NCBI RefSeq assembly: GCF_000285515.1 | Contig: NZ_HE610959.1 | Coordinates: 72,183-136,182 of the forward strand | Direction: 5' to 3' | From: Paenibacillus senegalensis JC66 | GTDB lineage: Bacteria > Bacillota > Bacilli > Paenibacillales > NBRC-103111 | DNA: 64,000 bases | Shown here: one piece after another, positions 1 through 8,839 of the stretch | How positions within the stretch are numbered: the first letter of the stretch is position 1 | How the letters are laid out: every line of letters starts with the position of its first letter | Position numbers and translations under genes: made by a program | Notes under the pieces: model-generated | What the model was told of the DNA's origin: nothing | What the model saw: only the letters and a program-made list of their open reading frames with translations | The model's database searches: none

Positions 1-712
1 TCGTACTATCCGCTGGATTCTCGTTTGGACGAATACGGGCTGCGAGCCAATCCAGTGTGATATCCGGATAATCTTTGCTAAGATCATTCAAATGATTAGC
101 AACAGATTTTCTTACATAGAAAGAAGAATCGTCAAGCAATACATCCAAGAGCGACAAATGTATGTTCGGATCACCGAGAATGACAGGCATACGTTTGGCC
201 CACGGGAGTCTCGGCCTCGTCCCCTCGCTAACCAAACGGCGCACATGGGAATTGTCGTCTTTCGCCCACTGCTGAAGCTTGTTCAGACTCTGCTGGGGGT
301 AAGCCGTCAGGTAAGGGCGTATAGCATACTCGGATGTATGGCGCTTCGTGATTTCGTAAATTGCATGCATGGAGAGCTCAAAGTGGTCTAACCCATAACG
401 TTCAACAAAATAGGCTACTGGCATGAGGAAATAGCCGTTCGTGAACATCCCCTGTTCGCTCTCGTTTTCGGGACCTAGCAGCTTCAAGAGAAGTCTGACT
501 GCTGCCGAGTAGTCTTTAGGAAGAGTACGGCGCAGCTGCTCGGCTATAACCGCAACACGGGCCTTCAGCTCCAGCCCGTCCACCCGGGATTGCACCTCCT
601 GAATAAAATGTTGAGACGGAAAATCAGGTTCGAGCACACTGATCTCCTCAGAAAGCCTTACTGCCAGCTCCTTGCCAAAGTAATATTTGAGCGCCGAAGC
701 CGATCCGCTCAT
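1..712 (-). CDS. DNA alkylation repair protein, AlkD-like HEAT-repeat family (3' part cut by window edge)
   Basis: I translated this frame by hand; it is open from an ATG at 712 to the window edge, so the C-terminus is missing. The protein starts [16 protein letters not shown] and contains the helical stretch [15 protein letters not shown], characteristic of HEAT-repeat DNA glycosylases that remove alkylated bases. Its ATG overlaps the stop of the upstream VOC gene as ATGA, so the two are probably translationally coupled and share the promoter at 1275-1304. Family assignment is by recognised motif; substrate range (AlkC/AlkD/AlkD2 type) cannot be settled from this part. Confidence 0.8.
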   Translation of the reverse strand, partial: MSGSASALKYYFGKELAVRLSEEISVLEPDFPSQHFIQEVQSRVDGLELKARVAVIAEQLRRTLPKDYSAAVRLLLKLLGPENESEQGMFTNGYFLMPVAYFVERYGLDHFELSMHAIYEITKRHTSEYAIRPYLTAYPQQSLNKLQQWAKDDNSHVRRLVSEGTRPRLPWAKRMPVILGDPNIHLSLLDVLLDDSSFYVRKSVANHLNDLSKDYPDITLDWLAARIRPNENPADST

Positions 713-1188
713 TTATTATCACCTTTAGGAGCTTTTTCTGCGGCCGATGAAGGCGCTCCCTCCTGCCAAATCTGCTCTGCATAGTAGCTGCTTTCCTCCT
801 CCGAAGGCGGGATGATCTGTATGACATCAATAAGAACTCCATTCGGGTCCTTAGTAATGAAGTGTCTCTGGCCAAACTCCTCATCACGCAGCGCCAATTC
901 CAGTGGAAGCTTCTCCTGCACAATTAACCGCTCGTATTCGGCGTCTGCATCCTCGACTTCAAAATTCAGCAGCAAGCCTTGTACTGCGTTCCGAAAAGAA
1001 GCCGGGATTGTCGGATGAGAAGCATCCAGCACCGCCAATTCAAAAGGACTTGAGCCGTCTGCTGCCCTCAAACTGACATACCAGTCCGCTTCATACACAA
1101 CCTCAAACCCGAAATGACGCGTATAAAACTCCCGACTTTCTGTTACTTTGCTGCTCATTAGAACCGGATAAAAGCTATTTATCCTCAT
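709..1188 (-). CDS. VOC (glyoxalase/bleomycin-resistance) family protein
   Basis: A 159-residue protein of the vicinal oxygen chelate fold. It has the two typical halves: [15 protein letters not shown]...[11 protein letters not shown] at the N-terminus and [20 protein letters not shown] at the C-terminus, where the DPNG turn and the following strand are diagnostic. The ribosome site AAGGAGAG lies 7 bases before the ATG. Relatives include glyoxalases, dioxygenases and drug-binding proteins, so the substrate is unknown. Its stop overlaps the start of the alkylation-repair gene (ATGA), suggesting a two-gene operon for coping with toxic electrophiles or alkylating agents; that role is inference. 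The C-terminal 20 residues are a low-complexity tail. Confidence 0.8.
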   Translation of the reverse strand: MRINSFYPVLMSSKVTESREFYTRHFGFEVVYEADWYVSLRAADGSSPFELAVLDASHPTIPASFRNAVQGLLLNFEVEDADAEYERLIVQEKLPLELALRDEEFGQRHFITKDPNGVLIDVIQIIPPSEEESSYYAEQIWQEGAPSSAAEKAPKGDNK

Positions 1189-1274
1189 CGTACATCTCTC
1201 CTTATAATTGTGAATACAAACTGCGAATGCTGTGTTCTGAAACCATTATTTAGCTAGTTTATTATTCTATGATG

Positions 1275-1304
1275 ATTTTATCATACATACAGTATGTATG
1301 TAAA
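1275..1304 (-). promoter_or_regulatory. Promoter with a 19-bp palindromic operator filling the spacer
   Basis: On the minus strand TTTACA (1299-1304) and TAAAAT (1275-1280) are 18 bp apart. The spacer and the edge of the -35 hold the palindrome CATACATACAGTATGTATG (1282-1300). A repressor bound there would block polymerase directly. The shape is typical of TetR-type operators, but no tetR gene is visible nearby. It should drive the VOC and alkylation-repair genes. Confidence 0.6.
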
Positions 1305-1325
1305 TATTTTTAAATACAGGAATAC

Positions 1326-1355
1326 AAAAAGCCACGAGCCTCTTCGTGACTTTTT
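1326..1355 (-). terminator. Rho-independent terminator of the padR-DUF1129 operon
   Basis: AAAAAG-C-CACGA, a short loop, then TCGTG-A-CTTTTT. The hairpin has A-runs on one side and T-runs on the other, so it can work on both strands. It lies just downstream of the DUF1129 gene stop (1381). Confidence 0.7.
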
Positions 1356-1380
1356 GTTCTTTAGCATCCTTTACCTGGCT

Positions 1381-2064
1381 TTAAGCTTTGACCACTCTTC
1401 CCAGCAGCAGGAGAAATGCTCCCAATAGCATAAATATCCACCAGTCCCACTGTAAGCTCGTTCCCGGGTCCGGCATATAATAGGTGGATAGAAGAATGAC
1501 AGTAAATACGCCTGCGCCGATTGAGCCCGCCTGCAAAAAGGTTTTAGCCGATGATTTGTTATTTTGGAATAACTCGGATCTAATCACCTTGAACAAAATC
1601 AGAACTGCAGCAGCCACCAAAAGGGCGGAAATGATTAATTGCACCAAAAGGGCGCCTGCAGTTAGAGCCGGAGCTGAAATTCCGAGGCTCATCACAATAA
1701 GGAGGGCCGTTCCATGTCCAAGTACGATAAACCCAAGAAGCTTAATTAATTGCATCGCAATAAACTGGACTACATTTCTTTTTTGTTCATTGGGCAGCTC
1801 ATTGATCAGCTCATCTGCATAAACTTTTGGATCATCGCCTATTACTTCCCTTGCTGTTCTACCTTCCTCTTGAGCCTCCAGTAAATGATGCAGCAAATCT
1901 AGAAGCAGCTGTTCACTTTCCAGGCTAGCGACGCGCAGGTCTGTACGGATGTAAATTAGAATATCGCTATAAAGCTTCTCATTTTCAGGATTTAGTTGGG
2001 GCCGCAGCTCGTTGTTTTGTTCAATTAGCATTTGAGTCTCCGTTTTTCTCTTGGTGCTGATCAT
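1381..2064 (-). CDS. DUF1129-type membrane protein, partner of PadR
   Basis: A 227-residue protein with a soluble helical N-terminal third (LNPENEKLYSDILIYIRTDL...LLDLLHHLLEAQEEGRTAREVIGDDP) followed by about four membrane segments (LLGFIVLGHGTALLIVMSLG, LTAGALLVQLIISALLVAAAVLILF, IGAGVFTVILLSTYY, WWIFMLLGAFLLLLG). This layout is that of the DUF1129/HAAS group, which commonly sits next to a PadR-family regulator. The start has an AAAGGAGG site 7 bases upstream, inside the padR gene; the two overlap by 44 bp, so they are co-transcribed and probably coupled. Function is unknown; a membrane partner or sensor for PadR is the usual guess. Confidence 0.75.
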   Translation of the reverse strand: MISTKRKTETQMLIEQNNELRPQLNPENEKLYSDILIYIRTDLRVASLESEQLLLDLLHHLLEAQEEGRTAREVIGDDPKVYADELINELPNEQKRNVVQFIAMQLIKLLGFIVLGHGTALLIVMSLGISAPALTAGALLVQLIISALLVAAAVLILFKVIRSELFQNNKSSAKTFLQAGSIGAGVFTVILLSTYYMPDPGTSLQWDWWIFMLLGAFLLLLGRVVKA

Positions 2065-2401
2065 GTTGAATTCCTCCTTTAGTCATTAGCAATGAAGAAA
2101 TAGGCCTTGCCAATTGATTCCACTCTTCAATCATTTCAGCCAACTCTTGTTTTCCTTCTTCTGTTAAATAATAATATTTGCGCTGCGGCCCCCCACTCAT
2201 TGAAGGCTTCATTTCACTATAAATCAGCTTGTTTTTCTGAAGTCTTAACAAAATTGGATAAATGGTTCCGTCGCTAATATCCGGCAGACCGCTTTCCTTC
2301 AGTTTTTGTGCCAGCTCGTAGCCATAAACCGGTTTTTGTTGGATGAGTGCCAGCACACAGGCTTCGAGAATGCCCTTTAACAATTGGCTCCTCATTCTCA
2401 T
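2021..2401 (-). CDS. PadR-family transcriptional regulator
   Basis: The 126-residue product starts MRMRSQLLKGILEACVLALI and has the PadR winged-helix signature YGYELAQKLKESGLPDISDGTIYPILLRLQKNKLI followed by GGPQRKYYYLTEEGKQEL in the wing. I start it at the ATG at 2401, which has a perfect GGAGGTGA site a few bases upstream; an upstream in-frame start (2446) has none. It overlaps its membrane partner by 44 bp. PadR proteins repress drug-efflux or envelope-stress genes and usually autoregulate. The 29-bp near-palindrome at 2546-2574 is a candidate operator. Confidence 0.88.
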   Translation of the reverse strand: MRMRSQLLKGILEACVLALIQQKPVYGYELAQKLKESGLPDISDGTIYPILLRLQKNKLIYSEMKPSMSGGPQRKYYYLTEEGKQELAEMIEEWNQLARPISSLLMTKGGIQHDQHQEKNGDSNAN

Positions 2402-2545
2402 AGCCTCACCTCCGTTTATATCGAAGTCCGTGTGAATGACGGCCAACTATATTGCATTACAAGATAGCTGAAAATGAGAAAACCTCTATCGAGGACTTTC
2501 GAAGATGAAATCCGTATCTTGCATTACCAACTAGTTGAGCAAATG

Positions 2546-2574
2546 ATAAGTACTTGGCAATGCCATGTACTTAT
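2546..2574. promoter_or_regulatory. 29-bp near-palindrome upstream of padR, candidate operator
   Basis: ATAAGTAC, T, TGGCA, one central A, TGCCA, T, GTACTTAT: perfect except for one mismatched pair. It lies about 145 bp upstream of the padR start, next to the direct repeats TTGCATTAC near 2453 and 2519. PadR-family operators are inverted repeats of this general kind, so autoregulation is a reasonable inference. Confidence 0.45.
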
Positions 2575-2686
2575 ACTAAGCATAATGCTCTCTGTTCAAG
2601 CTGTCAAGCGGCTCCTTGTAGATCGCAAGCTTCAATGACGCAGGCGGAATGAATCCATCTCCACCGGCTACGAGTTTCCCCGCTTC

Positions 2687-3640
2687 TTATCCCGCTTTCT
2701 CTATGGCTCCATCCTTAATTTCTTCAGGAACATCTTGTGAGGCACCGGGTACTACACGTGGTGAGTGCTGAATGGTTTCTGATGAGAAGATGGAGACGGT
2801 AACCATGCCCCCGTTAACCCACGTACGGATAAGAATAGGTTGATTATAGGGGTTGGAAAACACGAAATCTGGTCCACCCCAGCTAACTGTTGCATCTCTT
2901 CCCGGAGGTACGTATGCCACATGCCTGCTGTGTGAATACCGCTCTACGATCTTTAGACCCGCCCTGTCAATGGCATTGAACAAGGTAGAGGAAACTTGAC
3001 AAATTCCCCCGCCTATTCCTTCGGACAACTCTCCACGAACAATGATCGGCGCCCGAACGTAACCTTTCTCCGCTGTTCGCATTCCTACCGTACCATTGAA
3101 CGAAAAGCTTTCACCAGGGAACAGTACAGCATTATTGATTGCTTTGGCCGCAAGTACAATATTGTGAGCACGGTTCTTGTTTCGCGAGTTAAAATAGGTG
3201 ACATAGGACCCGATAGGCTTCTCCATGATCGTTAATAAAAGCTCACTATCCACCTTTGGGTATAGGATAATGATCGGTATCTGAATCTCGGCTGACCCTC
3301 GGCTATAAAAGAAAGCCTTAATTTGTTCAGACATCCGTTCTTTGTCTAATCCTTGTCCATTTTCACCAGGCCTCAGCTCCCCGCCGGAGCCAATTGCTGC
3401 GTTTATCGGTTCCCGGTATACTTGATCATGAACATGCTGAAGCCACTGCTCTAATTTTTCCTCATCCAGTAAAGGAAAGGCTGTATAAGACAAATCGGAT
3501 CGAGTTACGCTTGCGATAGTCTCTTCACCCTTTTTCAAGTTTAATCTATCCTCCGAAGAGTCATGATGCAGCATCCCGCCTGCTTGTATAATCAACAGGC
3601 CTATACTCAGCCATATTCCTGTTAACGAAATCCATTTCAC
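2687..3640 (-). CDS. VanW-family exported or membrane-anchored protein
   Basis: A 317-residue protein with one N-terminal membrane segment (WISLTGIWLSIGLLIIQAGG), a weakly conserved central part, and a VanW domain in the second half: FPGESFSFNGTVGMRTAEKGYVRAPII, EGIGGGICQVSSTLFNA, ERYSHSRHVAYVPPGRDATV and FVFSNPYNQPILI. VanW domains occur in glycopeptide-resistance clusters and in many spore-former envelope proteins, but no biochemical role is established. The start is GTG at 3640 with AAGGGGAGA upstream. It is divergent from the alpha/beta hydrolase gene. Confidence 0.85.
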   Translation of the reverse strand: MKWISLTGIWLSIGLLIIQAGGMLHHDSSEDRLNLKKGEETIASVTRSDLSYTAFPLLDEEKLEQWLQHVHDQVYREPINAAIGSGGELRPGENGQGLDKERMSEQIKAFFYSRGSAEIQIPIIILYPKVDSELLLTIMEKPIGSYVTYFNSRNKNRAHNIVLAAKAINNAVLFPGESFSFNGTVGMRTAEKGYVRAPIIVRGELSEGIGGGICQVSSTLFNAIDRAGLKIVERYSHSRHVAYVPPGRDATVSWGGPDFVFSNPYNQPILIRTWVNGGMVTVSIFSSETIQHSPRVVPGASQDVPEEIKDGAIEKAG

Positions 3641-3927
3641 GCAGCTGTCTCCCCTTATCCGGGCAAATGATGATTACTGAACTTCTTGAAAGTATTCCCA
3701 GACTAAGAAAAGCTCATTCCTTGCACTGTTGTGCCGCCTGTATGCTTTGGTTTCTGTCCCCTCTTTGGAAGAAACCCCGCTTTGAAATAGGATTCAATAA
3801 ATGGAAGGAGCTCACTTGGCGGCCTGCCAATAAATCTGAATAGACAGGTGCAATCCGACCGGATTTAGCTTAAAATCAGAGAGGAAGCTTTAGGGTGCGA
3901 GAACATAAATAAAGGAAGAGACAGCGA

Positions 3928-5610
3928 ATGGCATTGACATCGATCCAAACCTTTTTATTGCGTTTGCGAAAGCGGTACAGCATTACTGGCGTATGGTTTG
4001 CCTACCTTTTTTTCTGGGCTTCCCTCACCCCTTCGCTTATGCCCAGATCCTGGATTTTGCAGGGAGTGCTTAGCGGAGTGGTCATCGTAGCCGGCTATTT
4101 ACTAGGGCGGTTAATTTCCGCCGTGGCTCGCAAGCTGGTATCGCGGCAGCTGCCGCAAAGCTGGGGATTAGCCGCATGGATCGTAATTGGCATCGGAGGA
4201 ATGCTGCTTAGTATCGGGCAGCTCTATCTGAGGATAGAGTGGCAGCGGGAAGCATATACTTTGATGCAGATGGAGCATCCGAGAGACAATTTTATTACCA
4301 GCTCCGTATGCATACTGGCTTTGGCCCTTATGATCGCTTATGCACTTAAAATTATTCTCCGTTTTTTCTACAGAGCGAGCCGTAGGGCCTACCGGTATTT
4401 GCTTGGACGAAAGTGGCTGACCCGGATGCCCCCCTTCCTGTCACGATTGGCCGCTTTGCTATTAATCGGAGTTGTTGTTTTAACGTTAGTTACAGACCAG
4501 CTGCCTTCATACATGCTTTCGATAGCGGACCGGATCTCCCGCAGCTATAACGATACGTTCTCGGATGAATTTGTGCAGCCGGAGAGCCCGCTGCTTTCCG
4601 GAAGCAGCGCTTCTCTGGTTACCTGGGAGTCACTTGGCGCCAATGGCAGAGAATTCGTCTCGTCAGGTCCTACAGCAGAGCATATAGCCGACTTCAATAT
4701 GGTGGATAGCGCACTTGATCCGATCCGGGTATATGTCGGAACGGATTTCTCCAACAATTTATCGGCCCAGGCCCGAATTGCCGTCCGGGAATTAGAGCGG
4801 GTAAACGCCTTCGAGCGGGAGGCCGTGCTTGTTGTAATTACAACAGGTTCAGGCTTGGTAGATCTTCAATCTACACGACCGCTTGAATATATGTTTAACG
4901 GGGATATTGCCACTGTGGCGATTCAATATTCTTATTTGCCCAGTTGGCTATCCTTTCTTAGCGATCAGGAACGGGCGCAGGAAGCTGCTCTGGAATTGAT
5001 CAGCCAGGTCACTGCAGCTATCGAGGAAATACCTGAAGGGAACCGCCCTAAATTGTATTTGTTTGCCGAAAGTCTGGGAAGCTTTGGTGCAGAAGCCTCC
5101 TTTGAATCCTTGGAAGCACTGCTGGCCGCCAATGATGGCACGCTGCTGATCGGCACACCGGGCTTCAACCCGATTACCCGTGAGATTATCGCTAATCGCG
5201 ATCCCGGCTCGCCGCAATATTTGCCTGTATACGATCAGGACAACCGAATCGTCAATTCGACCGGTACCGATTGGTCCCTCGATGAACTGATCGCGAAGAA
5301 GCCCCAGCTCATCTATCTCCGCAACCCAAGCGATCCGGTAGTTAAATGGAATTGGGAATTGTTCTGGAAGGAACCGCAATGGGTTAGTGAACAAAAACGC
5401 GATGGCTTGCTTCCAGATCGGTTTCATTGGTACCCGGCATTGACCTTCTTCCAGCTTTCCGCCGATATGCTGATTGCTAATCAAGTGCCTCCGGGCTACG
5501 GACACAACTATGGGACACATGCCATATATGCCTGGGCCGCTTTAACCGGACTCGAAGGATGGACGGAAGGTGAAGTCAAGCGGCTTCAGCGGGAGCTGGA
5601 GCGGTGGTAA
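3928..5610 (+). CDS. Membrane-anchored alpha/beta-hydrolase (Abhydrolase_9, DUF2319)
   Basis: A 560-residue protein. The first 190 residues hold about four membrane segments (VWFAYLFFWASLTPSLMP, GVLSGVVIVAGYLLGRL, WGLAAWIVIGIGGMLLSIG, LLIGVVVLTLVTD). The rest is a soluble hydrolase domain with FVSSGPTAEHI, IRVYVGTDFS and LYLFAESLGSFGAEASF, whose serine at about residue 382 is the likely nucleophile; a late histidine in GHNYGTHAIYAW is the likely base. This N-terminal membrane plus C-terminal hydrolase layout defines Abhydrolase_9. Substrate unknown; lipid or ester hydrolysis at the membrane is inference. AAAGGAAGAG precedes the ATG. It is convergent with the DUF441 gene. Confidence 0.85.
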   Translation: MALTSIQTFLLRLRKRYSITGVWFAYLFFWASLTPSLMPRSWILQGVLSGVVIVAGYLLGRLISAVARKLVSRQLPQSWGLAAWIVIGIGGMLLSIGQLYLRIEWQREAYTLMQMEHPRDNFITSSVCILALALMIAYALKIILRFFYRASRRAYRYLLGRKWLTRMPPFLSRLAALLLIGVVVLTLVTDQLPSYMLSIADRISRSYNDTFSDEFVQPESPLLSGSSASLVTWESLGANGREFVSSGPTAEHIADFNMVDSALDPIRVYVGTDFSNNLSAQARIAVRELERVNAFEREAVLVVITTGSGLVDLQSTRPLEYMFNGDIATVAIQYSYLPSWLSFLSDQERAQEAALELISQVTAAIEEIPEGNRPKLYLFAESLGSFGAEASFESLEALLAANDGTLLIGTPGFNPITREIIANRDPGSPQYLPVYDQDNRIVNSTGTDWSLDELIAKKPQLIYLRNPSDPVVKWNWELFWKEPQWVSEQKRDGLLPDRFHWYPALTFFQLSADMLIANQVPPGYGHNYGTHAIYAWAALTGLEGWTEGEVKRLQRELERW

Positions 5611-5651
5611 GCCGGCTGTTGCATGTAATCTTCCTCCGATCAGCAAGCTCC

Positions 5652-6101
5652 TTATTTGCCGATCAGCAGCGAAAGCAGACCTGCAGCGATTAAAGGTCCG
5701 ACCGGCACCCCTTTCAGCAGAGCCACTCCAATGATCGTTCCGATAACGAGGCCCGTCACAAGAGTAGGCTGGCTTACCATCAATTGAGCCCCGCGGCCGC
5801 CCAGGTAAGCCACTCCGATGCCGATCAGCACAGCAGCAATGGACTTCCAGTGCAGAAAGGACCGGTAGATGTCCTCTATGCTGATCCGTCCGCTGGCTAA
5901 GGGTGCCAATATGCCTATCGTTAAAATAACAATTCCTAGTGAGAGCCCATGCTTCTCAAGCCAAGGAAAGGCTTGATGAGCTTGGGTGATCCGCAGCAAA
6001 AGCAGGACGACAGCGGCAATCGTAATCGAATTATTTTTACTGATAATCCCCAAAAAAGCAAAGATTAATAACGTGATAGCCGGCATATCGAATTGTGACA
6101 T
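5652..6101 (-). CDS. DUF441 family membrane protein
   Basis: 149 residues, almost all hydrophobic, with four to five membrane segments. Family hallmarks are [20 protein letters not shown] near the N-terminus and [43 protein letters not shown] near the C-terminus, the conserved DUF441 block. I start at the ATG at 6101, preceded by AAAGGAGGGG; this gives the usual family length of about 150, whereas the longer frame would add an unlikely hydrophilic leader. Function unknown. Confidence 0.85.
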   Translation of the reverse strand: MSQFDMPAITLLIFAFLGIISKNNSITIAAVVLLLLRITQAHQAFPWLEKHGLSLGIVILTIGILAPLASGRISIEDIYRSFLHWKSIAAVLIGIGVAYLGGRGAQLMVSQPTLVTGLVIGTIIGVALLKGVPVGPLIAAGLLSLLIGK

Positions 6102-6251
6102 TCTTCTCCCCTCCTTTATAGGGTTCATGTTGGCATCATGCCGATGCCTCCCCAGTAATGGGCGTCCCTCGTGAAACATAGATTCAAGGTCGACGCTATA
6201 TCCGGATTATAGACTATTTTACCAGACTATACACAATTGAAGGTGTTCCTA

Positions 6252-6995
6252 ATGAAGCTGTTAGCCTTTAACATCCGCCACGGCAGAGGGATGGACGGGC
6301 TCGTCAACCTGAACAGAATCGCTCAAGTTATTGAAGAAAGCCAAGCCGATGTCGTGGCATTGACAGAGGTTGATCGACATTTTTCACGCAGAAGCTCTTA
6401 TGAGGATCAGCTTCGCAGGCTTGCCGATCGTTTAGATATGAATGGTGTATTTGGAGCCGCATTAACTTATTGGTCATTTTCGCGGAGAAAGGCGAAAGCA
6501 GCACAGTATGGCAACGCCATACTATCCCGCTTCCCTATCGAGGCTCATTATAACCATTTGCTCAATCCTTATCCGCTGACATTAGAAAGACGCGCTTTAT
6601 TAGAAGCGCGTCTAAGAGTTAATGAGCGTGAGGTTACGGTTTACTGCACTCATTTGAGCCTGCTGCCTTATTATCAAATAAAACAGGCAGGACAGCTGCT
6701 GAGCTGCATCCGTAAATGCAACAATCCGCTAGTACTCATGGGAGATTTCAACGCACGGCCTCAATCTAGATTATGGAAATCCCTTACAAGGCACTTGATC
6801 GATGCCAGTCAGGCCGCTCCGGTAAATTCGTGCCGAACTTTCCCTTCTTTAAAGCCCGCCGTTCAATTAGATTATATATGGATGAATCCGGCTTGGCATA
6901 TTCATTCCGTCTCTTCCTGGAATTCCTGCCCGGAAGCTTCTGATCATTTGCCGCTGCTGGCTGAAGCCACTCTCATGGACATCGGCTCGCCTTAA
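6252..6995 (+). CDS. Endonuclease/exonuclease/phosphatase (EEP) family protein
   Basis: 247 residues starting MKLLAFNIRHGRGMDGLVNL. Catalytic EEP motifs are all present: N in AFNIRHG, the metal-binding E in VVALTEVDRHF, YCTHLS (His), LMGDFNARPQS (Asp, Asn), and the terminal QLDYIWMN and SDHLPLL (Asp-His pair). These metal-dependent phosphodiesterases act on DNA, phosphoinositides or sphingomyelin; this short form is typical of uncharacterised Firmicute members. The ATG at 6252 has AAGGTG 6 bases upstream; the earlier TTG at 6237 lacks a site. Confidence 0.87.
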   Translation: MKLLAFNIRHGRGMDGLVNLNRIAQVIEESQADVVALTEVDRHFSRRSSYEDQLRRLADRLDMNGVFGAALTYWSFSRRKAKAAQYGNAILSRFPIEAHYNHLLNPYPLTLERRALLEARLRVNEREVTVYCTHLSLLPYYQIKQAGQLLSCIRKCNNPLVLMGDFNARPQSRLWKSLTRHLIDASQAAPVNSCRTFPSLKPAVQLDYIWMNPAWHIHSVSSWNSCPEASDHLPLLAEATLMDIGSP

Positions 6996-7249
6996 CAGCA
7001 GGCGGCAGCCTTTGATAACTTAACTGACCCCAGCGCCGCAGGGTTATGTTCAATGAAAACCACTGAACTGATTTTACAAGATTGTCTAGTTACAGTTAAC
7101 ATTTATATTTATTATTGATAACTTTTCTATTCTATCAATCTGTCTGCCCGCCCTATTAAAAAATAATAATGAAGCTCGCACTCCCCTGCTCTGTACAGAT
7201 CGGAGTAATGGGGGCTCTCAGTCGTTGTTTAGATGGTTTGTCTCTTCCA

Positions 7250-7753
7250 TTACGGCGTATCATCGATCCATTCCAGTTCATTCAGCAAGCTGCTCAATTT
7301 TTCCCCGGAAAGCGAGCTTTTACTATCTAGACCAGATCTGTGCGAAAGGTTACTGCGCTGAGAGTGGTCTTGCTGATCATGGTGAGAAGTATGCGTTTCT
7401 GTAACCGCAGACCTGTGTGCATCAGTAAGTACGGAACGTGGCCTCGGTGAGGCTATCCTGCTGCTACGCTGCACGATTAATCTTCGGGACTGGCGCCGGC
7501 CTCCATTGTTACTGCCGGCCTTTTCTGCAATCAGAGTCGAACGCTTCTCTGTTTTTTGCTGATTCGTGACCGAAGATGATTTTTCCAGCTTTGCCTTGTA
7601 CACTTTTTTCGGCTTATCCTGTACAGCTCCTGCATCCCATTGCGGTTTGACTATTCTTCTTCTCATTTGGCGTTTTAGAACCAAACCCGGATGTCTGTAT
7701 ACGGTCAAAGGGGCGGACTTGAAATAGGGCATAGAACGCTCCTTCTTGCTCAT
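7250..7753 (-). CDS. Hypothetical low-complexity basic protein
   Basis: 167 residues, rich in Lys, Arg, Ser and His, with no membrane segment and no domain I recognise. The N-terminus (MSKKERSMPYFKSAPLTVYRHPGLVLKRQ) looks folded; the rest is a disordered stretch with repeated SRRL, SHRSG and SSRIASPRPR-like runs. A purine-rich GAGGGGGGA site lies upstream of the ATG, supporting translation. Such basic, disordered proteins in Bacillales are sometimes spore-associated, but nothing here proves that. Confidence 0.5.
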   Translation of the reverse strand: MSKKERSMPYFKSAPLTVYRHPGLVLKRQMRRRIVKPQWDAGAVQDKPKKVYKAKLEKSSSVTNQQKTEKRSTLIAEKAGSNNGGRRQSRRLIVQRSSRIASPRPRSVLTDAHRSAVTETHTSHHDQQDHSQRSNLSHRSGLDSKSSLSGEKLSSLLNELEWIDDTP

Positions 7754-7811
7754 ACGAGTTCCCCCCTCTCGGCTGTAAACTAGTAACGCTTAGTCTGGCT
7801 AGGCAATGGGA

Positions 7812-8003
7812 CTAGCCTTTACCCGTGCGGGTTAACAAGAAGTTCAATTCTCTTAAGCCATTATATGGCGGAGTTATGGGAAAGTGAACGGCACAGACCC
7901 ACGCGGTAAGAATCGGTAAAAAAACCAATAGCATTCCCGCGCTTGCCGGTAATGGATGCTCCTGCTTCCCTCGCAACCCTTTCGCTTTCTTACTACCGGG
8001 CAT
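7812..8003 (-). CDS. Possible small membrane protein downstream of mrpE
   Basis: 63 codons with one hydrophobic segment (MLLVFLPILTAWVCAVHFPI). It begins 6 bp after the mrpE-like gene ends, in the position where mrpF would be, but it does not resemble MrpF or MrpG. No clear ribosome site precedes the ATG. It may be a real small gene, a remnant, or chance. Confidence 0.25.
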   Translation of the reverse strand: MPGSKKAKGLRGKQEHPLPASAGMLLVFLPILTAWVCAVHFPITPPYNGLRELNFLLTRTGKG

Positions 8004-8009
8004 GCTTTT

Positions 8010-8534
8010 TTAATTTGTGTCTCTGTCTTTTTTAGCTTCCCTTTGCAGCCGTTCCTTCCCCCGGGTCACTTCCATGATAGCTTTTTCAAATGTGCCGCGG
8101 ATTTGGCTGGTAAGTGATTCTACTTCTTTTACGTCCATGGCGTGAATATATAACGTTTTGTTATTCGAGGATACTTCCAGAGTAAGCGTCCCCGGAGTCA
8201 GCGAAATCAGGCAGGACGGCAGCGTGATTTCCCAATTCGTCTTCAGCGAAGTGCTGTATGCAAAAATGCCTGGTCGATTAGTCATGCGTGGCTGAAGGAC
8301 CTGTTTAATGACAGTCCAGCAAGACAATATTAATTCACGGATAAACAGCAGAAGCAGCTTTAGAGCCGCCCATAGCCGGACCAAATATAGTTCACCCGGC
8401 CAAAAACGGCGAAGAATCCAAATGATGCCAATTCCGATTACATAGCCGACAACAAAGGTGGAAGAAGACCAATCATTGTGTAAAAACATCCATGTAAACG
8501 CGATAATAAAATTAATCAGTGCCTGTAGTGCCAT
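8010..8534 (-). CDS. MrpE/MnhE-like subunit of a multisubunit Na+/H+ antiporter (orphan)
   Basis: 174 residues. Three N-terminal membrane segments (ALINFIIAFTWMFLHND, FVVGYVIGIGIIWILRRF, LWAALKLLLLFIRELILSCWTVIKQVLQPR) are followed by the soluble MrpE domain, with GIFAYSTSLKTNWEITLPSCLISLTPGTLTLEVS and LYIHAMDV, the family signature. MrpE normally works in a six- or seven-subunit Mrp complex (A-G) exporting Na+. None of the other subunits is here, so this is either an orphan paralog serving a complex encoded elsewhere or a leftover. AAGGAG lies upstream of the ATG. Confidence 0.8.
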   Translation of the reverse strand: MALQALINFIIAFTWMFLHNDWSSSTFVVGYVIGIGIIWILRRFWPGELYLVRLWAALKLLLLFIRELILSCWTVIKQVLQPRMTNRPGIFAYSTSLKTNWEITLPSCLISLTPGTLTLEVSSNNKTLYIHAMDVKEVESLTSQIRGTFEKAIMEVTRGKERLQREAKKDRDTN

Positions 8535-8761
8535 GTTCAGATCTGCTCCTTGTCTTCTAACTGACTGGAAAATTATAGTGTGTGTGCATCATGCATAATT
8601 TATTTCATCCCAAGAGGTACCAAGATATAGAAAAAACTGCTTGATCTCTACACCTGTTGGATTAAAAACTTTACTGGGTCTATGCACAATGCTGATATTA
8701 TGAATCCATTTTACAAATTTAAAACCGGTTCATGAAATGGATTCGTATAATGAAAAAAACA

Positions 8762-8786
8762 CAAAAAAAGCCTGCAATGGCAGGCT
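8762..8786 (-). terminator. Intrinsic terminator
   Basis: Minus strand AGCCTGC, loop CATT, GCAGGCT, then a run of seven T. It terminates the short transcript starting near 8833. Confidence 0.75.
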
Positions 8787-8833
8787 CCTCCAGGTAAAGC
8801 TTATTCAATTGTCAGCGCACACGTTCAATAATA
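8762..8833 (-). ncRNA. Candidate small RNA of about 70 nt, or attenuated mrpE leader
   Basis: A good sigma-A promoter (8840-8868) on the minus strand is followed only about 50 nt later by an intrinsic terminator hairpin (8769-8786, T-run ending near 8762). The transcript would be about 70 nt, contains CUGGAGGAG just before the hairpin, and has no convincing reading frame. It lies 230 bp upstream of mrpE in the same direction, so it could be a free small RNA or a leader whose terminator controls read-through into mrpE. Confidence 0.5.
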
Positions 8834-8839
8834 TTAAAT

